This document shows, in pieces, positions 16,841 through 26,108 of a stretch of 64,000 nucleotides of DNA. The notes under the pieces are model-generated. The model searched no databases. It was not told the origin of the DNA and was given only the letters and a program-made list of their open reading frames with translations. The position numbers and the translations under genes are program-made. The stretch's first letter is position 1, and each line of letters opens with the position of its first letter. Origin of the DNA: CAKSHC01 sp045595395 (GTDB lineage: Bacteria; Bacillota; Clostridia; Oscillospirales; UMGS1783); the NCBI GenBank assembly GCA_045595395.1, contig JAZOAH010000008.1, forward strand, positions 1 to 64,000, given 5' to 3'.

Positions 16841-19033
16841 ATGCTGAGAAAAGCCGCATGGGCTGCTGCCGGAATAATACCAACACTGATCGCGGCTAAT
16901 CTTTTGCCGCGATTTGCTTTATATATTTTTTCTGCTGCTGTCTTGCTTACAACAGTCATTTTGTTCTTCTTCCGCAGAAAGGGAAGGTTCATTCGAACAT
17001 TCTTCCTTTTAGGCGCTGCATCGCTCGGTTTGTGCTCTTTTTTGATTCAATATGAAATGACAAATACACCATGGCATCTATATGTGAATCAGACCATCCA
17101 TACTGAGGTAGTATTTAATGAAGGCGAGTCAAACTACTGGTTGGCACAAATAGAAGATGCAACCGTCAATGGAGAGCCTGTTAACATTCGCGGCTCGATT
17201 CCAATTTTCACTTACGATCATATTATTGAAAAATACGATCAAGGAATAATTGAATTTACAGTAGTGGCCGATCCGGACACAGGTCAATATATTCCGTCGA
17301 ATGTGAAAATACTCGATGTAAGCCACCCAATGGCAAAGTCGCTGGCTCAAAGGTTGGATGATTTTCGTCATCAAGTAATTACATTGTTACAGGTGCGTAT
17401 TGGTGGAGATGAAGGGGATCTTGCTGCTGCATTTTTAACCGGCGATAAAATAGATCTTTCTCTGCAAATTTCGATGAATTTTAATCGAACAGGCCTGACT
17501 CATGTTATGGCGGTATCCGGTCTGCACCTATCGATCTTTATTGGCATGATCTCATATTTGCTATCGAAAATAGATGCAAACCAAAAAATTATCAGCGCCA
17601 CATCCTTACTGTTTGTCGGTCTGGTTGTCGTACTCGGCGGATTCTCCACCTCGGTTCTTCGTGCCGGCATTATGAGTGCTGTTATGTTTTTGGGGCATTT
17701 GATTAACCGAAGATCTGATCCACTCAATTCGCTTGGACTAGCTCTTACCATCCTTGCTCTGATATTTCCCGAAGATGTCATTACGCCGTCTTATCTTTTA
17801 TCCGGCGCAGCAACGGCCGGCATTTTAATGCTGGCTCCGATATTAGATGACAGGTTGTTTGGAAGACTCATCGTTACCCGCACTCAGCGGCAACAGCTAT
17901 CCTTGATTTCGGTATCGCTAAGCAGTTCAATCTTGACAGCGCCGATTATAATTATATTCTTTAGGGAACTTTCTATTCTCAGTGTACCGGCTATGAGCCT
18001 GGTCAACTATCCGGTCACCATTGTCTTGATTGGCTCGACACTTCTTTGTTGTTTGTCATGGGTTCCCATTCTCGGAGATTTTATTGCCTTTATCATACGG
18101 ATTGTGGCGCAACTGATACTTGATATCGTAGAATTATTGGCTCAATTTGAACAGGCAACGATATCCTTTCACAGTATACCCATGATTGTATTTGCTGTTT
18201 TATGTTTGCTTCTAGCTGTGATTGTATGGTTGTTACGCGAAAAGATACAAGTTCGCCGCCTGGTTTCCGGCTGTCTGGTGTTTTTCATGGTACTGTCTCT
18301 TGGTGCTGCCGAAATATATCATCACAAATTTTCTAAACTGATTGTACTGTCACAAATATCGGGTGGATGCAGCATCTATATGGATGACGGAAAATCAATC
18401 GTTGTTGACTGTGCTAATGCCGCCATGGCTGCTGATGCCCGGGAAATATTAAAAGAACACGGATTTGACCATATTGATTTGCTTCTAGTCACCGGCCTTG
18501 ACGCTCGTTTGTCAGGCGGCGTGCCGACGTTACTAACATATATCCCGGCCAAGCAAATCGTCATTTCCGGAAATCAACGATATAATGAATACTATTCTCG
18601 CGTGATTGATTCGGCAAATGCTGTCGGGGCTAATGTTAGACTCTTTTCAAAAGATACTGTCATTTCCCTGGAAAACCATTCCATAGAACTATACGACCTG
18701 GGAGAACACGACAGCAATTTCTCCATAATTGCCGATCACTCCATCGGTTTCTTCCCGACAATCGATGATAAAATTATTGCTAAAAGCGCATTTCTTCCGA
18801 ATGGTGCACTTCATGTCAACACCTTGATAACCGGCACATGCGCTCAAAAAGGTTCTATCAAATCAACCTTTCTTTACGCTACAAAGCCACAAACCGTTAT
18901 TGCTCTTATGTCTGGCAGGCGAGAGAAGGAACTAACACCTAGAGAAGCAAATGCCATACTAAGCATCGGAGCTGACTTACAGGTGCTTAACGACAATGAA
19001 ACATACATAATGGAATATCATCAGATAGGATAA
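16841..19033 (+). CDS. comEC: ComEC/Rec2 family DNA-uptake channel protein with degenerate C-terminal domain
   Basis: A 730-residue polytopic membrane protein. N-terminal membrane helices are followed by an extracellular OB-like region (about 65-165). The competence domain is marked by AAFLTGDKIDLS, NRTGLTHVMAVSGLHLSIF and further helices to about residue 490. The C-terminal region has the position and shape of a metallo-beta-lactamase domain but lacks its motifs: the usual D-x-GQGD is ISGGCS and the HxDH signature is replaced by TGLDARLSG. It would form the channel for single-stranded DNA import. holA follows after 5 bases, as in many Firmicutes. Confidence 0.9.
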   Translation: MLRKAAWAAAGIIPTLIAANLLPRFALYIFSAAVLLTTVILFFFRRKGRFIRTFFLLGAASLGLCSFLIQYEMTNTPWHLYVNQTIHTEVVFNEGESNYWLAQIEDATVNGEPVNIRGSIPIFTYDHIIEKYDQGIIEFTVVADPDTGQYIPSNVKILDVSHPMAKSLAQRLDDFRHQVITLLQVRIGGDEGDLAAAFLTGDKIDLSLQISMNFNRTGLTHVMAVSGLHLSIFIGMISYLLSKIDANQKIISATSLLFVGLVVVLGGFSTSVLRAGIMSAVMFLGHLINRRSDPLNSLGLALTILALIFPEDVITPSYLLSGAATAGILMLAPILDDRLFGRLIVTRTQRQQLSLISVSLSSSILTAPIIIIFFRELSILSVPAMSLVNYPVTIVLIGSTLLCCLSWVPILGDFIAFIIRIVAQLILDIVELLAQFEQATISFHSIPMIVFAVLCLLLAVIVWLLREKIQVRRLVSGCLVFFMVLSLGAAEIYHHKFSKLIVLSQISGGCSIYMDDGKSIVVDCANAAMAADAREILKEHGFDHIDLLLVTGLDARLSGGVPTLLTYIPAKQIVISGNQRYNEYYSRVIDSANAVGANVRLFSKDTVISLENHSIELYDLGEHDSNFSIIADHSIGFFPTIDDKIIAKSAFLPNGALHVNTLITGTCAQKGSIKSTFLYATKPQTVIALMSGRREKELTPREANAILSIGADLQVLNDNETYIMEYHQIG

Positions 19034-19038
19034 TATTT

Positions 19039-20058
19039 ATGGATCTGTCAACATTCAAAGAACAACTGAAAACATCACCGGAATCCGGCATTTACCTGTT
19101 TTCCGGCCGTGAAGATTATCTTAAGGGATACTATATCTCGCAATTAATTCATGCTGTTTTACCGAATGGCGATGACGGACTTAATTATATGCACGCTGAT
19201 TATGCGCAAGTGCGGACGCTGGATATCACCGATTATATTCAAGCACTACCGGTCTTTTGTGAGCGAAAACTATTTCATATTACCGCATTAGACACCGATT
19301 CGCCCCGCAAGGACATGAACGAGATTATGGTCGATCTAACCAAGGATTTTCCCGATTATTTGATTGTGATTCTGGATCGGCAAACAACAGACACGCAAGT
19401 TCGGTCTTCCTGCTATTCCGACATTAAAAAGGCTGCATCCGATCATGTTTATGAACTGATTTTCAATGAGCAGGATATTGATATGCTTAAGCGATGGATG
19501 GCTCGCCATGCAAAAGCATATAACAAAACACTCAAATCAGACACAGCTGAGTATCTACTGTCGATAACCGATAATAATATGCTCTCTCTGAGAAATGAAT
19601 TACACAAGATTTGCACCTATACACAATCGGATACAATCACCATTCAAGATATAGACGCAGTTACCGTGCGCACCATTGATGCACAGATATACGAATTGGC
19701 CGATGCGATCGTTGCCGGTAATGCAACAAAATGCATGCTCTTTACCGATGATCTGCTTGAAAAGTTTCCCGACACTATGGTGCTTGCCAGTGTATACAAC
19801 TGTTTTTCCCGCCTTTACCGTGTCGCCTTATGCAAGGAACAAGGCTTGTCATCGGGAGAAATAGGCAAGAGGCTTGACATGAAACCGGGAACAGTAAACA
19901 AAAATTTACGCATTCTACGTTCCATGTCGCTGAATACGGTACGGCAGTTGATCATGATATGTGCAGATGCCGATCTGGAACTCAAACGAATTTCCCGCGA
20001 CAAACGAAAGAGCATCGACATATTTTTTCTTCGTCTCATGAGTCACTGTTCTCATTAA
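19039..20058 (+). CDS. holA: DNA polymerase III delta subunit
   Basis: A 339-residue clamp-loader delta subunit that opens the beta clamp. The N-terminal portion (YLFSGREDYLKGYY), the alpha-helical middle (MLSLRNELHKICTY, DAQIYELADAIVAGN) and the C-terminal collar domain (LYRVALCKEQG..., RLMSHCSH) fit HolA in order and length (about 340). The AAA+ fold is degenerate, with no Walker A, as is normal for delta. It follows comEC directly, the classical Firmicutes arrangement. Confidence 0.9.
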   Translation: MDLSTFKEQLKTSPESGIYLFSGREDYLKGYYISQLIHAVLPNGDDGLNYMHADYAQVRTLDITDYIQALPVFCERKLFHITALDTDSPRKDMNEIMVDLTKDFPDYLIVILDRQTTDTQVRSSCYSDIKKAASDHVYELIFNEQDIDMLKRWMARHAKAYNKTLKSDTAEYLLSITDNNMLSLRNELHKICTYTQSDTITIQDIDAVTVRTIDAQIYELADAIVAGNATKCMLFTDDLLEKFPDTMVLASVYNCFSRLYRVALCKEQGLSSGEIGKRLDMKPGTVNKNLRILRSMSLNTVRQLIMICADADLELKRISRDKRKSIDIFFLRLMSHCSH

Positions 20059-20061
20059 CTG

Positions 20062-20095
20062 ATATCACCGCCGCATAAAGTAGTGGTGGTGATAT
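20062..20095 (+). promoter_or_regulatory. inverted repeat covering the cwlD ribosome binding site
   Basis: ATATCACCGCC (20062-20072) pairs, with one mismatch, with GGTGGTGATAT (20085-20095). The right arm is the SD of cwlD, whose ATG is at 20098. It could be a weak terminator for holA or a structure limiting cwlD translation. Confidence 0.5.
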
Positions 20096-20097
20096 AA

Positions 20098-20811
20098 ATG
20101 ATTATTAGAATCAACAAAACAATTATAGGATTAACACTGGGCATTGCTGTCTTATGTTCTATTGGCTATGGTTATGTAGCTAATCGAAATTCCATAACAA
20201 CTCTATCTTTGGTAGCGGCGACTGATACTACAATCATCATTGACCCCGGTCACGGAGGCGAAGACGGCGGCGCCGTTGCGGGCGATGGTACTATGGAAAA
20301 AAACCTGAATCTGGATATTGCTTTACGGCTGCGAGAAATATTTGAGCTGACTGGTTATACCGTATATATGACTCGTGAAAAGGACAAATCCTTATGTGAG
20401 GGATCCTTTAACAAGAATGAGGATATGAGGACGAGAATTGAACTGTCACGCACCTATCCGAATGCACTTTTTATCAGTATCCACCTAAATAAATTTTCAA
20501 TCGAAAAATATAATGGAGTTCAAGTTTTTTATTCTGACAACAACAACCAAAGCTCAGTTTTGGCGCAAGCCATTCAGAGCAGCATAAAAACAAATCTTCA
20601 ACCGGACAATAACCGCCAAATCAAACTAGGAAACGAAAACAGCATCCTGCTGCGGCTGATTGAGTCGCCGGCCGTAATCGTCGAAGGCGGGTTTCTGTCC
20701 AATAACCATGAATTATCCTTACTCAAAACAGAGGAATATCGTTCAAAATTAGCCTATTGCATCTTTTTAGGTGTCGTAGAGTATCAACAACAGAAAGCGG
20801 AAGTGACGTAA
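20098..20811 (+). CDS. cwlD: N-acetylmuramoyl-L-alanine amidase, CwlD-like (spore cortex)
   Basis: A 237-residue Amidase_3 protein with an N-terminal membrane/signal segment (about residues 8-26). Zinc ligands and catalytic residues are visible: IDPGHGG, the Glu of MEKNLN, SIHLN, and the terminal Glu in IVEGGFLSN. Length and domain layout fit CwlD, which with PdaA makes muramic-delta-lactam in the spore cortex. The spore genes nearby support that reading, though a vegetative amidase cannot be excluded. Its stop abuts the radA start. Confidence 0.85.
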   Translation: MIIRINKTIIGLTLGIAVLCSIGYGYVANRNSITTLSLVAATDTTIIIDPGHGGEDGGAVAGDGTMEKNLNLDIALRLREIFELTGYTVYMTREKDKSLCEGSFNKNEDMRTRIELSRTYPNALFISIHLNKFSIEKYNGVQVFYSDNNNQSSVLAQAIQSSIKTNLQPDNNRQIKLGNENSILLRLIESPAVIVEGGFLSNNHELSLLKTEEYRSKLAYCIFLGVVEYQQQKAEVT

Positions 20812-22179
20812 ATGAAACAAAAAACTGTATACGTATGCACCCAATGCGGTTATATTGCGCCTCGCTGGACAGGGAAGTGCCCCGAATGTCAGGCCTGGAA
20901 CTGCATGGAAGAACAAGCAACCGCATCGGTATCATCCAAAAACAGTCACTCTCGCAGCGTAATAAGCGGCGAGGATAATACAGCCGTCAGCATAAGCAGC
21001 ATCGAACAGATTACCTATGAACGATTCTTGACCGGCATGCCGGAATTGGATCGTGTTTTAGGTGGCGGCATTGTCCCCGGCTCAGCCATCCTTGTCGGCG
21101 GTGATCCCGGTATCGGCAAATCGACTCTACTGTTGCAAATGTGCAAAAGCATACAAATGAGTGATAATAAAATATTATACGCATCGGGTGAAGAATCTAA
21201 AGAGCAGATCAGCATGCGAGCTTCACGTCTGGGCGTTGTCAGCGATGATGTTATGGTGCTGGCCAGCACAGACTTGGACTCCGTTTTAGCATGCGCCGAG
21301 CACTTATCGCCGAAAATCATGATCGTAGACTCCATTCAAACACTTTCTTGCGCAGATATCGATTCGACGCCTGGCAGCGTATCACAGGTAAAAGAGTGTA
21401 CCTTTCGCTTAATTCGTTATGCAAAATCCACAGGCACAGCCCTGTTTATTGTTGGCCACGTAAATAAGGAAGGAAACATTGCAGGGCCCAAAGTACTAGA
21501 ACATATGGTAGATGCCGTTTTGTATTTTGAAGGCGACAAGCGATTCATGTATCGTGTGATACGTACCATAAAAAACCGTTTTGGCCCCACCAGCGAGATC
21601 GGTGTATTTGAAATGGCCGACCAAGGACTGGTCGGTGTTGATAACCCGTCTACCATCTTCTTGTCCGGACGACCGGAAGAAGTTTCCGGCGTCTGTGTTA
21701 CCTGTGTTATGGAGGGCACGCGGCCGATCCTGGCGGAAATTCAATCGCTTACAGCACCAACGCCTTTTCCTGCACCACGGCGAGTCAGTTCTGGTATTGA
21801 TTATAATAAGATATGCCTGCTTTTGGCCGTTTTGGACAAGCGTGCCGGGATTGGCCTGGCAACAAAAGATGCCTATATCAATGTAGCCGGCGGTATACGC
21901 TTGGATGACCCGGCGGCCGACCTAGCCGTATGCTTAGCCGTCGCCTCCGGCGTAAAGGATTTTACCATCGACGATGATGTCGTCGCTATCGGTGAGATTG
22001 GCCTGGCCGGCGAGGTGCGCCCGGTGTCGGATGCCGACCGCCGTATTAAGGAAGGAGCTCGACTGGGCTTTCGCCGCTTCTTGGTATCAGACAAATGCAA
22101 ACTTGGCAATTTCAGTTCAGATATACAAATTCTGCGAGTCAAAGATGTTCGCTCTGCCATTCGCATACTTATGAACTAA
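20812..22179 (+). CDS. radA: DNA repair protein RadA
   Basis: A 455-residue RecA-like helicase that promotes branch migration in recombination and transformation. It has the N-terminal C4 zinc finger (YVCTQCGYIAPRW...CPEC), Walker A GGDPGIGKSTLLLQ (about residues 95-108), Walker B IMIVDSIQTL, the RadA hallmark KNRFGP, and a C-terminal Lon-protease-like domain (VAGGIRLDDPAADLAVCLAV, GEIGLAGEVRPV). The ATG directly follows the cwlD stop. Confidence 0.97.
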   Translation: MKQKTVYVCTQCGYIAPRWTGKCPECQAWNCMEEQATASVSSKNSHSRSVISGEDNTAVSISSIEQITYERFLTGMPELDRVLGGGIVPGSAILVGGDPGIGKSTLLLQMCKSIQMSDNKILYASGEESKEQISMRASRLGVVSDDVMVLASTDLDSVLACAEHLSPKIMIVDSIQTLSCADIDSTPGSVSQVKECTFRLIRYAKSTGTALFIVGHVNKEGNIAGPKVLEHMVDAVLYFEGDKRFMYRVIRTIKNRFGPTSEIGVFEMADQGLVGVDNPSTIFLSGRPEEVSGVCVTCVMEGTRPILAEIQSLTAPTPFPAPRRVSSGIDYNKICLLLAVLDKRAGIGLATKDAYINVAGGIRLDDPAADLAVCLAVASGVKDFTIDDDVVAIGEIGLAGEVRPVSDADRRIKEGARLGFRRFLVSDKCKLGNFSSDIQILRVKDVRSAIRILMN

Positions 22180-22232
22180 CTCCGGCATATCTGAGTTTTG
22201 TCTTCCGTATAATGGAAATGGAGGATGAGCTT

Positions 22233-23033
22233 ATGGAAAATCGCAGTTCAAGAAACCGAAAAGGGCAGACAGGATTACATTATAAGGATTTTACCCACCA
22301 GCCCCCCGCAAAAAATCAACACCAAGCAAAAAACAAGCCCGAAAAGTCAGATTACTTTACACGTCTGTTGTTTATTCAGACGGTAGCTACAGCAACTATA
22401 TTGACCGTATTTACGGTGATTCGTTTGATTTCCTCTGCCTTTTACGGAGAAATTGATGACGGATTGCATACATCATCTGCCGCAAGCATCAACATTGACA
22501 GCGCCGCCAAACAGGTTATGAGCTATATTCAAACCAGCGAGACCTTTTCGCGGTTATTTCCGTCAGAAACAGGGAAGGGAAATGGCGCACGCTGGACATC
22601 GGTCATTTTATCCGATACAACAAGGCCTGATTTGTCATGGAGCGAGCCATGTATTTGTCCGGTAGACTATACTCAAATCACCTCTGATTTTGGCAAGCGA
22701 ATCGACCCGTTTTCCGGTGAAATTGCCACTCACAACGGTTTAGATATGGCTGTTGCTCAAGGTAGCACCGTCAGCGCAGCATGGCCTGGTACCGTGCGGG
22801 AATGTTCCAGTGATTCAATCGGGGGGAACTATATCATCATGGATCATGAGTCCGGGATGAGTACCTATTATGGCCATTTATCCCACATTCTTGTTGAAAG
22901 CGGCCAAACGGTAAATGCAGGAGATCATATTGCACTTTCCGGCAATACCGGGAAGTCGACCGGTCCGCACCTGCATTTTGAAATTACTCATAATGGAAAG
23001 CCTGTTGATCCGGCAGACTATTTAGATGTTTAG
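22233..23033 (+). CDS. spoIVFA: SpoIVFA-like membrane-anchored M23 (LytM) protein
   Basis: A 266-residue protein with a basic, hydrophilic N-terminus, one membrane segment (about residues 45-66), a linker and a C-terminal M23 domain. The metal-binding motifs HNGLDM and GPHLHFE are both intact. Overlap with the SpoIVFB-type protease gene (8 bases) identifies it as SpoIVFA, the regulator that holds the sigma-K-processing protease until engulfment is complete. The ATG at 22233 is chosen because GGAGG (22220-22224) is 8 bases upstream; longer in-frame starts run into radA. A -10-like TATAAT lies at 22208-22213. Confidence 0.8.
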   Translation: MENRSSRNRKGQTGLHYKDFTHQPPAKNQHQAKNKPEKSDYFTRLLFIQTVATATILTVFTVIRLISSAFYGEIDDGLHTSSAASINIDSAAKQVMSYIQTSETFSRLFPSETGKGNGARWTSVILSDTTRPDLSWSEPCICPVDYTQITSDFGKRIDPFSGEIATHNGLDMAVAQGSTVSAAWPGTVRECSSDSIGGNYIIMDHESGMSTYYGHLSHILVESGQTVNAGDHIALSGNTGKSTGPHLHFEITHNGKPVDPADYLDV

Positions 23034-23661
23034 AAACATTCATCGCATTACCGTTCATCCGCTCTTTTTTGCCTGTCTGGCTTGGATCGTATTTACCGAT
23101 AGTACTCTCTATTTGCTTTTGATTGCTCTTGCTATTTTTTTGCATGAATGCGGTCACATTTTTGTATATTCACGCAATCATATAGTCATTGAACAGATCC
23201 GCCTACAGCCGTTTGGTATTAGCATTACGCCTAAAAACCAAGGCCGTATTCCGCACAAAGTGCAACTACTTTGTGCTTTGGCAGGCCCTTGTGCCAATAT
23301 GTTTTGCGTGGGGTTGTGTTATGCTTTATCTTTTATGATCACACTGCCTGAATGGTTGACGGTGTTTTACGCATCAAACCTGTTTTTAGGCCTATTTAAT
23401 CTGCTGCCGATAGTACCGCTGGATGGAGGTCACATACTGGGAGTACTGATATCTCGGATTTGCAGTGAATATGTATCCCAAATTGTCTGTTCAGTATGTA
23501 GTTTTATATTCGGCTTTGGCTTACTGATTTGGGGCGCTTTCGTGCTGATCGATAGCGGCATGAATATTTCTCTGTGCTTTCTCGGCGGCTATATTCTTAT
23601 CTGTCTGTCTGTTAAACTATATCAATATAAAAAGAAGAGGACATCCAATGTTAAATCCTAA
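23026..23661 (+). CDS. spoIVFB: SpoIVFB-like site-2 intramembrane metalloprotease
   Basis: A 211-residue polytopic M50 protease. The zinc motif HECGH (in FLHECGHIFVY, about residues 41-45) and the third ligand in PLDGGHIL (about 129-136) are present. SpoIVFB cleaves pro-sigma-K in the outer forespore membrane. No CBS domain follows, in agreement with a short SpoIVFB variant. It overlaps the spoIVFA-like gene by 8 bases and the next radical-SAM gene by 14, forming a tightly coupled unit. Confidence 0.88.
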   Translation: MFRNIHRITVHPLFFACLAWIVFTDSTLYLLLIALAIFLHECGHIFVYSRNHIVIEQIRLQPFGISITPKNQGRIPHKVQLLCALAGPCANMFCVGLCYALSFMITLPEWLTVFYASNLFLGLFNLLPIVPLDGGHILGVLISRICSEYVSQIVCSVCSFIFGFGLLIWGAFVLIDSGMNISLCFLGGYILICLSVKLYQYKKKRTSNVKS

Positions 23662-25468
23662 ACTTGAAAGTGCGCTGTATTGCGTTCAAAAGCCCGGCCG
23701 CTATATCGGTGGCGAAAAAAACAGCGTGATTAAAAATAAAGATGTCGATATCCGTTTTGCCATGTGCTATGCCGATCTCTATGAGGTAGCCATGTCAAAT
23801 CTGAGCGTTAAGATTTTATATGAACTTATCAACAGTCGTGAGGACGCCTGGTGCGAACGTGCATTTGCTCCGGCCTTAGATATGGAGGAGCAAATGCGGC
23901 AACGCCAGATCCCTTTGTGGGGATTGGAAAGCGGTGATCCTCTGAAATGCTTTGATTTTGTTGGCTTTACTCTGCAATTTGAACTCAATTATACCAATAT
24001 TCTGCAAATGCTAGATCTGGCCGGCATCCCGCTTTACGCAAAAGATCGCAGTGAAGAGTATCCATTGGTCGTAGCCGGTGGCCCGTGCGCCTTTAACAGC
24101 GAACCCGTAGCCGATTTCTTTGATCTGATCATGATAGGGGACGGCGAGGAGCATGTGATGCAGTTGCTGGATCTCTATGCTCAGTGCAAAAAAGAAGGAT
24201 ATTCTAAAAAGGATTTTCTTGCTCAAGCTGCTGAAATCCGCGGCATTTATGTACCCAGCCTGTATCAAGTCTCTTACACGCAGGATAATCAGGTTACCAT
24301 TCAGCCCGCCAAAAAAGTTGAGCGCTATATCATTACCGACTTGGATCACTGCTTTATGCCTGAAAAACCGCTGGTACCCACCATACAGGTCATACATGAT
24401 CGAGTTGCTCTTGAAATGTTCCGTGGTTGCATTCGCGGTTGTCGCTTTTGTCAAGCAGGCATGATCTATCGTCCTGCTCGTTTTCGCAGTATGGAGCGTC
24501 TCATTGATAATGCTAAAAAGCAGTGTGAAAATACCGGCTATGATGAGATGTCCTTACTGTCTCTGTCCTCCAGTGACTATCCGCAGATCAATGAATTGAT
24601 CGATTTCCTGACAAAATGGACATGCCCCTCTCATATCCGTCTGTCTTTGCCATCCTTGCGTATTGATAATATGCCTAAGGAATTACTGGAGAAGATCGGA
24701 GAGAGCAGAAAGAACGGCCTGACATTTGCACCGGAGGCCGGCAGTCAGCGTCTGCGAGATGTTATCAATAAAAACATCACTGAAGATGACATTATGAAGA
24801 CCTGCCGCCTGGCGTTCGAACAAGGATACACCAACGTAAAGCTATACTTTATGCTGGGACTGCCAACCGAAACCGATGATGATATTCTTGCCATCGGCGA
24901 ACTGGCGCAAAAAATAGTCAACCTCTATTATGCGCTACCCACTCGACAAAAAGGCAAAAGCGTAAGCGTCGGTATATCACTGTCCACCTTTGTCCCTAAG
25001 CCGTTTACTCCTTTCCAGTGGGAACCTCAGTTAAGCAGCGAAGAAATTGATCGACGCCAAAAATTGCTGCGTAACAGCATCACAACAAAAAAAATAACGG
25101 TGCGCTGGAACGATACAAACATTTCGATGCTGGAAGCCGTTTTTGCTCGTGGCGACCGCAGACTGTCTAAAGTAATCGAAACAGCCTACCGATACGGCGC
25201 TCGTTTTGATGGCTGGGACGAATTTCTGCGTTTTGATGCCTGGGAGAAAGCCTTTGCCGAGTGTGGGATCGATCCGGTCGCCTATGGCAAGCGTGCCATT
25301 TCTCTGGATGCCACATTGCCTTGGGATATGATTGATCCGGGCGTAAGCAAAAAGTTCTTCCAAAATGAAAATAAAAAAGCACATGCGGAAATAACCACAC
25401 CGGATTGCATCACCGGCTGCTCCGGCTGCGGCATATCTAAATATAAGGGAGGTGTCTGTCTTGGCTGA
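23648..25468 (+). CDS. TIGR03960 family B12-binding radical SAM protein
   Basis: A 606-residue protein with an N-terminal cobalamin-binding-like domain (about 1-190) and a radical SAM core with the iron-sulfur Cys motif RGCIRGCRFCQAGMIYRP (about 260-275). A C-terminal extension ends in a Cys cluster (CITGCSGCGISKYKGGVC). It belongs to the TIGR03960 family, which is found beside TIGR03936 and often near RNase G and ribosomal protein L21 genes. Its target is unknown to me; a tRNA or ribosome modification role is only a guess. Confidence 0.88.
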   Translation: MLNPKLESALYCVQKPGRYIGGEKNSVIKNKDVDIRFAMCYADLYEVAMSNLSVKILYELINSREDAWCERAFAPALDMEEQMRQRQIPLWGLESGDPLKCFDFVGFTLQFELNYTNILQMLDLAGIPLYAKDRSEEYPLVVAGGPCAFNSEPVADFFDLIMIGDGEEHVMQLLDLYAQCKKEGYSKKDFLAQAAEIRGIYVPSLYQVSYTQDNQVTIQPAKKVERYIITDLDHCFMPEKPLVPTIQVIHDRVALEMFRGCIRGCRFCQAGMIYRPARFRSMERLIDNAKKQCENTGYDEMSLLSLSSSDYPQINELIDFLTKWTCPSHIRLSLPSLRIDNMPKELLEKIGESRKNGLTFAPEAGSQRLRDVINKNITEDDIMKTCRLAFEQGYTNVKLYFMLGLPTETDDDILAIGELAQKIVNLYYALPTRQKGKSVSVGISLSTFVPKPFTPFQWEPQLSSEEIDRRQKLLRNSITTKKITVRWNDTNISMLEAVFARGDRRLSKVIETAYRYGARFDGWDEFLRFDAWEKAFAECGIDPVAYGKRAISLDATLPWDMIDPGVSKKFFQNENKKAHAEITTPDCITGCSGCGISKYKGGVCLG

Positions 25469-26099
25469 TATGCGTGTTTTTTTTGAAAAGAATGATACGG
25501 CACGTTTTATTTCTCACCTGGACCTTAACCGTACCTTTACCCGCGCCTTATTTGCCTCCCATTTGCCGGTATGGTTTACCGAGGGCTTCAACCGCCATCC
25601 TCACCTTGTTTTCGGACAACCGTTACCGCTTGGGATGGCAGGGGAGCGAGAAACGGTAGATATGCGAATGCTTGAGGATATTGACGGTACGGTTGTTACG
25701 GCAAAACTCAATGAACAGCTCCCCAACGGCATCCGTGTTGTTTTCGCCGCAGCACCGGTTCATGCTCACAAGGAGATCTGTTTTGCCAAATACCGTATAG
25801 ACCTGGATGCGAAGTATACGAAGGCCTTTGATACCTTCTGGTCGGAACCGAGCATACTTGCTCAAAAGAAGACCAAGCGTGCGATCATCGAGCTGGATCT
25901 CAAACAGGAGGTCCGTGAGCTTTCCCGGGAAATACAGGCTAACCGCATGATTCTTCATACCATCATGCCTTGTTCATTCGAATGCTCGATCGGGCCTGCG
26001 GTCTTGCTTTCCGCCTTTGAAAAACAGATCAATGAAGAGGTATTTTGCTACAGTACAAGAGAAGGCTTTCTGCTTCATGACTTTACCGACTTTATCTAA
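25461..26099 (+). CDS. TIGR03936 family (DUF2344) protein, radical-SAM partner
   Basis: A 212-residue protein starting MRVFFEKNDTARFISHLDL or shortly before, with the FNRHPHLVFGQPLPLG segment typical of DUF2344. It normally occurs fused to, or directly downstream of, the TIGR03960 radical SAM protein, as here (8-base overlap). The TTG at 25461 is the preferred start, because GGGAGG (25447-25452) lies 8 bases upstream; the ATG at 25470 is an alternative. Function is not established. Confidence 0.85.
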   Translation: MADMRVFFEKNDTARFISHLDLNRTFTRALFASHLPVWFTEGFNRHPHLVFGQPLPLGMAGERETVDMRMLEDIDGTVVTAKLNEQLPNGIRVVFAAAPVHAHKEICFAKYRIDLDAKYTKAFDTFWSEPSILAQKKTKRAIIELDLKQEVRELSREIQANRMILHTIMPCSFECSIGPAVLLSAFEKQINEEVFCYSTREGFLLHDFTDFI

Positions 26100-26108
26100 G
26101 GATTTTAT

